43,001 nt of DNA from assembly GCA_004375965.1 (NCBI GenBank), contig SOIS01000239.1:1-43001 (forward strand), in the 5' to 3' direction. The DNA is from Candidatus Cloacimonadota bacterium (GTDB lineage Bacteria > Hydrothermota > E44-bin80). The notes beneath the pieces were generated by a model that had not been told where the DNA came from, ran no database searches, and worked only from the letters and a program-made list of their open reading frames with translations. A program made the translations under genes and the position numbers. Shown here one piece after another: positions 36,286 to 43,001 of this stretch (within the stretch, counting starts at the first letter, position 1; each line of letters opens with the position of its first letter).

Positions 36286-36312
36286 GGGGCAGTCCTGTGG
36301 TCTGCCCCTTTT
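36286..36312 (+). terminator. Probable terminator after alpha-2-macroglobulin
   Basis: GGGGCAG (36286-36292) pairs with CTGCCCC (36302-36308) around a 9-base loop and is followed by TTTT. It lies 25 bases after the stop codon. The T run is short. The same GGGGCA core occurs in the palindromic repeats elsewhere, so it may be a repeat that has been used as a terminator. Confidence 0.6.
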
Positions 36313-36363
36313 ACTTATTTAGAGTGCAATGTCTCCAACATTGTACACCAAATGAAAAAAATC

Positions 36364-36391
36364 TTGACATAAATGTATATTTTGATATAAT
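36364..36391 (+). promoter_or_regulatory. Sigma-70 promoter of the helicase gene
   Basis: TTGACA (36364-36369), a 16-base spacer, then TATAAT (36386-36391), both perfect boxes. The leader to the ATG at 36436 is about 38 bases and ends in a GAGGAATA ribosome site. Confidence 0.8.
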
Positions 36392-36435
36392 TATAAAGTG
36401 TAAAGAACCAATACAAAATATAGTACCGAGGAATA

Positions 36436-38766
36436 ATGCAGAATTATACAGAGATAGATAATTTTATTGAGCCATTATCACAGGATCCACAATTAAGTAA
36501 ACGGGTTTCTCATATTGAAATAATAAAAGAAAAAGAAGCAGAATTTTCTGATTTTCCTTCTGATATGCATGAAACACTTATTGCAGCATTGAGGAATTCA
36601 GGAATTAAACAGTTATATAGTCACCAGATACAATCGTATTCACTGCTTAAAGAGGGGAAAAATATCGTCGTTGTTACACCGACTGCCTCAGGGAAAACAC
36701 TCTGTTACAACATCCCTGTAATTAATACTATCCTTGAGGATGAGAGCGCAAGGGCACTCTATCTTTTTCCAACAAAAGCCCTCTCCTATGACCAGCTTGA
36801 AGGTCTTGAGAAATTACTTGAAGCACTGAAAAAAGGCATAGCGACATTCACATACGATGGCGACACCCCGAAGGATATAAGGAAAAGTGTAAGGGAGAAG
36901 TCTAAGATTGTCATCTCCAATCCTGATATGCTCCACAAGGCAATTCTTCCACATCATACAAAATGGATTGGACTCTTCTCAAATCTTCGATATGTCGTAA
37001 TAGATGAACTACACAACTATAGAGGTGTTTTTGGTAGCCAGGTCGCCAATGTTATAAGAAGGCTAAAAAGGGTTTCGAAACATTATGGTTCAAAACCACA
37101 GTACATTCTATCATCAGCAACTATTTCAAATCCAGCTGAACTTGCAGAGAAACTTATAGAAGAGGAGGTTGAACTAATTGATAAAAGTGGTTCTCCGCAG
37201 GGAAGGAAATATTTTATACTCTGGAACCCACCCCTCATTGACAGGGAACTTGGCTTGAGGAGGAATTATATAACTGAAGCACAGTTTGCCACTGAGAGGT
37301 TGTTAAAACTCGGGATTCAGATAATTCTTTTTGCAAGGAGCAGGTTAAATGTTGAGATACTTACCACACGACTAAGAGAGAAATTTGAGAAAAATCCAAA
37401 AATGATCGGTAAAATAAGAGGATACAGAGGAGGGTATCTCCCAAACGAAAGAAGAGAGATAGAAAAAGCCTTGAGGGACGGGGAGGCAAGAGTAGTTGTA
37501 AGCACAAATGCACTTGAGCTGGGAATAGATATTGGTTCTCTTGATGGTGCAATACTTGCAGGATATCCTGGTTCGATTGCAAGCACCTGGCAACAGGCAG
37601 GGAGGGCAGGAAGAAAGGAGAAATCATCCATTGCTATTCTTGTTGCAAGTTCAGCACCATTAGACCAGTTCCTTATCAATAATCCTCAGTACTTATTCGG
37701 AGTATCACCTGAAAAGGGTCTTATAAACCCTGATAACCTTCTTATCCTTCTTGCTCATATAAAATGTGCTGCATTTGAATTACCTTTCCGAGAAGGGGAA
37801 CATTTTGGAAAGGAACCACTCGAAGAGGTTCTCTCGTACCTGGAAGAAAAGGGTGTTTTGCATAAAAGCAGTGGACAGTGGTACTGGACAGAAGATTCCT
37901 ATCCTGCTGATACATTCGGATTGAGAAACATCCCAAGTGAGAATTTTGTAATTGTTGACAGAACAGGAAAGAAACCAAGAAGCATAGGAAATGTAGACTA
38001 TTGTTCTGCACCGATGCTGCTACATGAAAGCGCAATCTATATTCATGGAGGGGAGCAGTATCATGTTGATAAACTTGATTTTGAGGAGAGAAAAGCTTAT
38101 GTAAAGAAGGTTTCTGCAAATTACTACACAGATGCAATAGAATACACAAAAGTGAAGGTTCTTGACAGCTTTGGTACTAAAGGTGAAGCGAGCTGGGGAG
38201 AGGTATGTGTAACAAAAAGGGTAGTAGGCTACAAGAAAATTAAACTTTCAACATTCGAAAATATTGGATTTGGTGATGTTAACCTACCTGAAAATGAGAT
38301 GCATACAACCTGTTACTGGTTTACAATTGACAAAGAAAAATTAAAAAATCTTGGGTATACGGAGGAGGCAATTGTTTACGGACTCTATGGTATTTTATAT
38401 ATAATCGGGAATATCGCGCCACTTTTTCTACTCTGTTCAAGGAGGGATATAGGAGTTCATCTTGGAGGTAAAGAGGGAGTGTGGTCTTATCAGGGTGAGT
38501 TAAGAAAGAAGGATACACAGACAATAGATGATTTTAAAAGGGGATTATATTCACCAACAATTTTTATATATGAGAACTACCCTGGTGGTGTTGGTTTTGC
38601 ATATGAACTATTCTCCATTCATCCCGAACCTCTTATCAAGGCACGGGAAGAGATACAATCTTGTTCCTGCAACACAGGTTGCCCTTCCTGCATAGGACCG
38701 TTATTTATTACCAATGTCAATGTAAAGGAGATTTCATTGAAAATGCTTGATGTTATTCTTAAATGA
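36436..38766 (+). CDS. DEAD/DEAH-type helicase with DUF1998, MrfA/Hrq1-like
   Basis: 776-residue superfamily 2 helicase. Walker A is TPTASGKT (81-88), the DExH box DELH (190-193), motif III SSATISNP, and motif VI QQAGRAGRKEKSS (from 386). The C-terminal half is DUF1998-like and ends with four cysteines in CSCNTGCPSC (743-752), the metal site of the MrfA/YprA group. In Bacillus MrfA repairs mitomycin adducts, and yeast Hrq1 is a homologue. A DNA-repair role is therefore likely but not shown here. The length matches MrfA. The gene has its own consensus promoter and looks monocistronic; the next gene begins 129 bases on, after a hairpin. Confidence 0.92.
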   Translation: MQNYTEIDNFIEPLSQDPQLSKRVSHIEIIKEKEAEFSDFPSDMHETLIAALRNSGIKQLYSHQIQSYSLLKEGKNIVVVTPTASGKTLCYNIPVINTILEDESARALYLFPTKALSYDQLEGLEKLLEALKKGIATFTYDGDTPKDIRKSVREKSKIVISNPDMLHKAILPHHTKWIGLFSNLRYVVIDELHNYRGVFGSQVANVIRRLKRVSKHYGSKPQYILSSATISNPAELAEKLIEEEVELIDKSGSPQGRKYFILWNPPLIDRELGLRRNYITEAQFATERLLKLGIQIILFARSRLNVEILTTRLREKFEKNPKMIGKIRGYRGGYLPNERREIEKALRDGEARVVVSTNALELGIDIGSLDGAILAGYPGSIASTWQQAGRAGRKEKSSIAILVASSAPLDQFLINNPQYLFGVSPEKGLINPDNLLILLAHIKCAAFELPFREGEHFGKEPLEEVLSYLEEKGVLHKSSGQWYWTEDSYPADTFGLRNIPSENFVIVDRTGKKPRSIGNVDYCSAPMLLHESAIYIHGGEQYHVDKLDFEERKAYVKKVSANYYTDAIEYTKVKVLDSFGTKGEASWGEVCVTKRVVGYKKIKLSTFENIGFGDVNLPENEMHTTCYWFTIDKEKLKNLGYTEEAIVYGLYGILYIIGNIAPLFLLCSRRDIGVHLGGKEGVWSYQGELRKKDTQTIDDFKRGLYSPTIFIYENYPGGVGFAYELFSIHPEPLIKAREEIQSCSCNTGCPSCIGPLFITNVNVKEISLKMLDVILK

Positions 38767-38790
38767 GATAGAAGCATGGATTTAAGTAGC

Positions 38791-38860
38791 GTTGGAGCTT
38801 GCCCCGTGAAATAGAAGTAAGAGATGAGGTTTTTGTTATTTCACAGGGCTTGTCCCCAAC
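38791..38860. repeat. 70-base imperfect palindrome between helicase and ligase
   Basis: GTTGGAGCTTGCCCCGTGAAATA at the left is mirrored by TATTTCACAGGGCTTGTCCCCAAC at the right, with a 23-base loop. The inner 8 bases (GTGAAATA/TATTTCAC) pair perfectly; the outer part has a few mismatches. No T run follows. It belongs with the other palindromic intergenic repeats and could act as a weak bidirectional stop. Confidence 0.6.
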
Positions 38861-38895
38861 AGAAAAACTAATAACCAACAAAAAGGAGAAATATC

Positions 38896-40644
38896 ATGGA
38901 TGAAAACGTTGTGAAACCTGAGGAATTGATGACCATAGCAGAGATGGTAAAGAGAAACGCAGAGCTGTTTGGTGAAAAGACAGCACTTCAGATGAGAAGA
39001 GGAGACGTCTTTGAAAAAATATCATACAGGGAACTTTACCAAAAGGTGCGTGCAACAGCAGCTGCACTTGTGTCAATCGGTTTTAGCAAAGGGGATAGAG
39101 CGGGTGTAATAGGAGAAAATCGACCTGAATGGCCGATTTCTTACCTTTCAATAGTTACTGCAGGAGGTATTGTAGTCCCTCTTGACCCGCAATTGAAATA
39201 CAAGGAAATAGGGCATATACTTACGATTTCTGGAACAAAAATTGTATTTGCTTCTCCAAAGTATATTCCACTTCTTAATGAATGTCAGGAAAGCACAGGG
39301 TTACCTGAAACAATTATATCAATGGAGAGTAAATACCCGGAAGCCCTTTTTATATTAGATGATTTTATTAAAAAGGGACAGGAACTTATTGCAGAAGGAT
39401 CTATTAATCTTGATGAAAGAAAGGCAAAACTGGATGATCTACTTGCTATAATTTTTACATCAGGAACTACAGGAAAATCGAAGGGTGTAATGTTGACACA
39501 CAGGGGTGTGATGTTCGATGCAATAGCCTCGAGCAAGGTAATAATTATTAATAGTACTGACCGATTAATATCAATACTCCCCCTTCATCATACATTCGAG
39601 GCAACAGCGGGTTTTATCTTCCCTCTTTATATAGGGGCAATGATTACGTATGCGAGAAGCCTGAAATCGAAAGAGATTATTGAGGATATAAAAGATACAA
39701 AAGCAACAATAATACTTGGTGTACCACTGATCTATGAAAAGATGCTTAAAGGTCTTAGAAAGGGAATTTCTGAACAGAGACCATTGATTAGATCACTTGT
39801 GCAAACAAACCTTGCGGTTGTTCATGGCACAAGAAAGATATTACACTTAGATCCTGGTAGGTTTCTTTTTAAAAGTTTAAGAAAGAAATCAGGACTGGGG
39901 TCCTTAAGATTGCTTATAGCTGGAGGTGCTGCTCTTCCCCTCTGGGTGTCAGAAGGATTCAGTGAATTTGGATTCAATATTATCCAGGGTTACGGACTGA
40001 CTGAGACATCACCTATTACAAATATAAATCCGCTTGAGAAGGTGAAACACGCATCTGTAGGACCACCTATTCCTGGTATTGAGATGAAGATCGTTAACCC
40101 TGATGAGCATGGGATTGGGGAAATTGCTGTTAAAGGTCCAATAGTAATGCAAGGTTATTATAAGGATGAAGAAGAGACAAGTAAGGTTATAAAAGAAGGC
40201 TGGTTATACACAGGTGATTATGGAAGGGTTGATAAGGATAACTATTTCTATATTACGGGCAGAAAGAAGAGTCTGATTGTTTCGCAAGCTGGAAAAAACA
40301 TCTATCCTGAAGAGGTTGAGGAAGAACTTCTTCTGAGTGACTTTATTGAGGAGGTTTTAGTTATTGGTAGGCTTAATCCTAATACAAAAAGAGAAGAGGT
40401 TTATGCAATTATTTATCCCAACTGGGAAAGCCTGGATGCGTACACAAAAGAGAAAGGAATTGATCAGACTGAAACCTGGGTAAATTCCTTTTTCAAAGAA
40501 GAAATAGAGAAGTATTGTAAGGAGCTTGCCGATTATAAAAGGGTGAAATCATTCTCCATAAGGGAAGAGGAGTTTCCAAAGACAACAACGAAGAAGATAA
40601 AAAGGTTCCTTTTCCAGGAAGAAACAATTCAGACAGAGAAATAG
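38896..40644 (+). CDS. Long-chain acyl-CoA synthetase (AMP-forming)
   Basis: 582 residues of the ANL superfamily. The phosphate-binding loop is FTSGTTGKSKGVMLTH (from 187). Later motifs are QGYGLTETSP, YTGDYGRVDKDNYFYITGRKK and the C-terminal KNIYPEEVEEEL. The C-terminal catalytic lysine region is FPKTTTKKIKR. It activates a carboxylic acid as acyl-AMP and then acyl-CoA. Long-chain fatty acid is the best guess from similarity to FadD/LACS, but other acids are possible. AAAGGAG lies before the ATG. No other fatty-acid gene is adjacent. Confidence 0.87.
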   Translation: MDENVVKPEELMTIAEMVKRNAELFGEKTALQMRRGDVFEKISYRELYQKVRATAAALVSIGFSKGDRAGVIGENRPEWPISYLSIVTAGGIVVPLDPQLKYKEIGHILTISGTKIVFASPKYIPLLNECQESTGLPETIISMESKYPEALFILDDFIKKGQELIAEGSINLDERKAKLDDLLAIIFTSGTTGKSKGVMLTHRGVMFDAIASSKVIIINSTDRLISILPLHHTFEATAGFIFPLYIGAMITYARSLKSKEIIEDIKDTKATIILGVPLIYEKMLKGLRKGISEQRPLIRSLVQTNLAVVHGTRKILHLDPGRFLFKSLRKKSGLGSLRLLIAGGAALPLWVSEGFSEFGFNIIQGYGLTETSPITNINPLEKVKHASVGPPIPGIEMKIVNPDEHGIGEIAVKGPIVMQGYYKDEEETSKVIKEGWLYTGDYGRVDKDNYFYITGRKKSLIVSQAGKNIYPEEVEEELLLSDFIEEVLVIGRLNPNTKREEVYAIIYPNWESLDAYTKEKGIDQTETWVNSFFKEEIEKYCKELADYKRVKSFSIREEEFPKTTTKKIKRFLFQEETIQTEK

Positions 40645-40660
40645 AAATTTATTATTTATC

Positions 40661-40943
40661 TGTCATTGCGAGTATTCTTTCATATTCACAATCGAAGCAA
40701 TCCCATTTCTAATAAAACAGGCGAGTCTTGCCGTCCTCGCATTCTACGGTAGGGGCAACCCTTGCGGTTGCCCATTATTTGGAGTAGCGAAACTTGTTAC
40801 GCGGTAAGCGTGGAGTAGCAAGACTTGTCTTGCGCAGTTAAACGCAGAGCAAGCTCTGCTACTCCAGAGAAGTCTGAGTCCTATAAGGAAGGAATGAGAT
40901 TGCTTCGCAAAAGCAGAGCAGGTGAGAGTAACTCGCAATGACA
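40661..40943. repeat. 283-bp element with terminal inverted repeats and nested hairpins
   Basis: The region 40645-41074 has no gene. TGTCATTGCGAGT (40661-40673) and ACTCGCAATGACA (40931-40943) are perfect 13-base inverted ends. CGAAGCAATC (40693) and GATTGCTTCG (40898) form an inner pair. Inside lie GGGCAACC/GGTTGCCC (40753-40773) and two tandem units beginning GGAGTAGC (40781 and 40812), each with its own small stem, then CAGAGC/GCTCTG. No open frame is seen. It resembles a non-coding MITE or a cluster of REP-like palindromes. Confidence 0.75.
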
Positions 40944-40976
40944 TCCTTTATTTTATCTGTGTAAATCAGAGTTAAT

Positions 40977-41008
40977 CCCCACAACAACGTGTTGATGTTG
41001 CTGCGGGG
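40977..41008. repeat. Palindrome upstream of the glycosyltransferase gene
   Basis: CCCC (40977-40980) pairs with GGGG (41005-41008), with CAAC/GTTG pairs inside. It lies 66 bases before the next start codon and just outside the larger repeat element. It may be a repeat or part of the leader. Confidence 0.45.
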
Positions 41009-41074
41009 TTCATCGCTGTCTCTATTTTTATTTTCTTGACTTTTAATTCTTTCTATGATAAATTGAGAAGGGTT

Positions 41075-42229
41075 ATGGATAGAAACAGGTTACGGATTGC
41101 TCTCGTTACTAATGTATACTATCCCCATGTTGGAGGAATTCAGGAACATATCTACCATCTCGGGATTGAGCTTAAAAAAAGAGGACATCACGTAAAAGTG
41201 ATAACCGGCTCTACAGGTGAGAATAGTGCACCAGAAGGGATTGATGTTATCAGAATTGGTCGTGTTATCCAGTATCCAGCAAACAGATCCTTTTCAAAAA
41301 TGACCGTCTGTTTTGGGATAAAAGGCAAAATGATTAAAATCTATAAGAAAGAAAAGTTTGATATAGTGCATGTTCATGGAGTACTGAGCCCTTTCCTTCC
41401 TCTCTATTCACATCTCTTATCGAATACGACAACCATTCAAACATTCCATGCTCAATTTGAAATGAGCACCGGCTATAATATTTTCAAGAAGTTATTACAA
41501 AAATGCATGAAAAAAATCGATGCTTGTATCGCAGTATCTAATGCAGCAAGGAATTCTATTGCAAAATATCTTCCTGGTGATTATACTATCATTCCTAATG
41601 GTATTGACACCGAAAGATTTAATCCTAAACAGAAAAGATTAAAAAAATTTAATGGCAAGTCTCCAGTTATACTCTTTGTAGGAAGATTTGAACCGAGAAA
41701 GGGCTTGAAATACCTCTTTCTTTCATTTAATCAAATCATCGAAAAGATTCCAGATGCAATCCTTGTTGTTATTGGTGAAGGACGATTAAAGGATTATTAC
41801 AAAAGCTTTCTTTCAAAGCATGCGTTGAAGAATATTTTTTTCGAAGGGAAGGTCTCCATGGAAGTGCTACCTTCCTATTTTACAACCTGTGATATCTTTT
41901 GTTCACCTTCATATACAGGCGAATCGTTCGGAATAACACTCCTTGAGGCACTCTCTTCGGGAAAACCTGTTATTGCATCCGATATTCCTGGATACAGAAC
42001 AGTGATAAAAGATGGATATAATGGGGTTCTTGTCCCTCCCAGGAAGCCAAGTGCAATAACTGATGCAGTTTTAAGAATAACAAAAGACGATAGACTTAAA
42101 AAGAGACTCATTGATAATGGGCTGCAGTCTGTTAAGAAATATTCCTGGAAAAATGTATCGTTAATGATTGAGGATTTTTACTATAAGACAATTAAAAAAA
42201 AGAAAAACAATAGTGGAAAGATTCAATAA
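41075..42229 (+). CDS. GT4 family glycosyltransferase
   Basis: 384 residues with a GT-B fold. The N-terminal half has the acceptor-side glycine loop VYYPHVGGIQEHIYHLG. The C-terminal half has FVGRFEPRKGLKYL and the E-x7-E motif GESFGITLLEALSSGKPV (E283, E291), which binds the nucleotide sugar. It resembles PimA-type mannosyltransferases acting on lipids or surface polysaccharide, but the sugar is unknown. I start at ATG 41075 with GAGAAGGG just upstream. An earlier TTG at 41036 adds unrelated residues and overlaps a possible promoter box (TTGACT). The next gene overlaps its 3' end by 17 bases, so the two form an envelope operon. Confidence 0.9.
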   Translation: MDRNRLRIALVTNVYYPHVGGIQEHIYHLGIELKKRGHHVKVITGSTGENSAPEGIDVIRIGRVIQYPANRSFSKMTVCFGIKGKMIKIYKKEKFDIVHVHGVLSPFLPLYSHLLSNTTTIQTFHAQFEMSTGYNIFKKLLQKCMKKIDACIAVSNAARNSIAKYLPGDYTIIPNGIDTERFNPKQKRLKKFNGKSPVILFVGRFEPRKGLKYLFLSFNQIIEKIPDAILVVIGEGRLKDYYKSFLSKHALKNIFFEGKVSMEVLPSYFTTCDIFCSPSYTGESFGITLLEALSSGKPVIASDIPGYRTVIKDGYNGVLVPPRKPSAITDAVLRITKDDRLKKRLIDNGLQSVKKYSWKNVSLMIEDFYYKTIKKKKNNSGKIQ

Positions 42230-43001
42230 TACCCCTGTTCTTGCATACCATAAGGTTGACAGAAATTTTGAATGGGGGGTAACAAGGGTTTTACCTTCGC
42301 AATTTTCAGAACAGATGAGGTTTCTATATCAAAAAAGATATAAAGCTATCACCTTGAGTGACTTATTAAAGAATAATAGCTATGAAAAAAGGGTTGCAAT
42401 AACCTTTGATGATGCATATGAGGAATTGATAAATAATGCATTTTCTATTATGCAGAAATATTCTTTTAAGGCTACCATTTTTGTTGTTACAGACTTTGTC
42501 GGGAAAGAAAACCTCTGGGATGTCAATCTTGGGTTTCGCAGATTTAACCATATGAACTGGTCTGCTTTAAGAAATATAAGTAGTGCTGGCTTTGAGATCG
42601 GCTCTCACACACATACGCATCCAGACCTTACAAAGATTTCTGAGGAAAGTATAAGAAAAGAATTCTCTTTCTCAAAAAAAATCCTTGAGGATAAACTTGG
42701 CATTTCTGTCCGTTTTGTCTCTTATCCTTTTGGAAGATACTCGCGTAAGATAAAGGAGATTGCTTACAAATGTGGATATAGTGGAGGTGTTTGTCTTTCA
42801 CATCCTTTTAAAAAAAAGGTCGATATCTTCGAGATAGAAAGAGAAGGTATCTACATATTTGATACACTTGATGATTTCAAAGCTAAATTATCACTATATG
42901 GGAAGGGTGCTTTTCTTTTTGAAAAAATTAAGGGAAGGATTGTGAACTTCTTTGCAGGAGCTACCTACATAATAAAGAGGTCCCAGGAACTTTTTTCGAG
43001 A
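42213..43001 (+). CDS. Polysaccharide deacetylase (NodB-like), 3' end outside
   Basis: 263 codons are visible and the frame runs off the window. The start is taken as GTG at 42213, overlapping the glycosyltransferase by 17 bases; there is no ATG that keeps the conserved opening TPVLAYHKVD. The NodB motifs are AITFDDAYEE (D66, D67) and GSHTHTHPDL (metal ligands H132 and H136), then VSYPFGRYS. It should remove N- or O-acetyl groups from a surface glycan and probably acts with the adjacent glycosyltransferase. No signal peptide or transmembrane segment is seen at the start. Confidence 0.88.
   Translation, partial: MERFNNTPVLAYHKVDRNFEWGVTRVLPSQFSEQMRFLYQKRYKAITLSDLLKNNSYEKRVAITFDDAYEELINNAFSIMQKYSFKATIFVVTDFVGKENLWDVNLGFRRFNHMNWSALRNISSAGFEIGSHTHTHPDLTKISEESIRKEFSFSKKILEDKLGISVRFVSYPFGRYSRKIKEIAYKCGYSGGVCLSHPFKKKVDIFEIEREGIYIFDTLDDFKAKLSLYGKGAFLFEKIKGRIVNFFAGATYIIKRSQELFSR

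Noticed and set aside
40661-40943. CRISPR array
   Set aside because: The repeated units are few, palindromic and unequal, with no spacers of constant length and no cas genes nearby.
41036-41074. TTGACT...TATGAT at 41036-41059 as a promoter
   Set aside because: The spacer is only 12 bases. With GATAAA as the -10 box it is 15. Neither is convincing, so I did not list it.

Overview
The window is about 43 kb of AT-rich bacterial chromosome, almost all of it single-copy housekeeping and cell-envelope genes with very tight spacing. I see no prophage, plasmid, transposase or CRISPR array. Several genes point to a diderm (LPS- or lipoprotein-bearing) organism: an ADP-heptose-pathway sugar kinase, LolA, several lipoprotein signal peptides, and a PorU-like C25 peptidase beside a PorV/PorQ-family outer-membrane protein. 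This mix, together with a Firmicutes-like order of the translation genes (cmk-plsC-ispH-rpsA; truB-ribF-rpsO-pnp-M16-dut), fits an uncultured candidate phylum around the FCB group or WOR-3. That assignment is inference from gene content, not proven.

Layout. 1-3350 (minus): cmk-plsC-ispH-rpsA, all overlapping or abutting; rpsA is cut by the window edge. 3489-3772: a small membrane-protein gene broken by one base in an A8 run. 3819-3891: tRNA-Ala. 4085-5095 (plus): heptose-7-phosphate kinase. 5140-8040 (minus): SPFH protein, tyrS and a cyclophilin lipoprotein; tRNA-Met lies upstream. 8668-10188 (plus): an odd lipoprotein that appears to join a LolA/LppX-like half to a SecD-type periplasmic half, then a Trm112-like zinc ribbon. 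10441-22787 (plus): PorU-like peptidase, PorV-like protein, truB, ribF, rpsO, pnp, M16 peptidase, aminotransferase and dut. 22998-23570: single-HKD phospholipase-D-like lipoprotein behind a leader with competing inverted repeats. 23641-29601 (minus): nth, fhs, lolA, histidine kinase, response regulator with a DUF4388-like tail, and a DUF3467 protein. 29851-30182: a second gene broken by one base in a short A run. 30284-31219 (minus): acylphosphatase, tRNA-Pro and apt in one apparent transcript. 31443-36260 (plus): a 1605-residue alpha-2-macroglobulin. 36436-40644: an MrfA/Hrq1-type helicase and an acyl-CoA synthetase. 40661-41008: an island of nested palindromic repeats. 41075-43001: a GT4 glycosyltransferase and a polysaccharide deacetylase that runs off the edge.

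The most unusual object is the alpha-2-macroglobulin. It keeps the thioester motif GCFEQ, but at the position of the protease bait region it carries about 90 residues that read like the globular domain of the type II secretion major pseudopilin GspG. Second is the SecD-P1-like lipoprotein.

Nine good sigma-70-type promoters can be read directly (TTGACA/T, 16-18 bp, TATAAT-like). They repeatedly show that the longest open frame starts too far upstream, and I moved several starts accordingly. Intergenic DNA holds a family of palindromic repeats (TGTCATTGYGAG..., GGGGCAACC..., CTAACRGGGT...).
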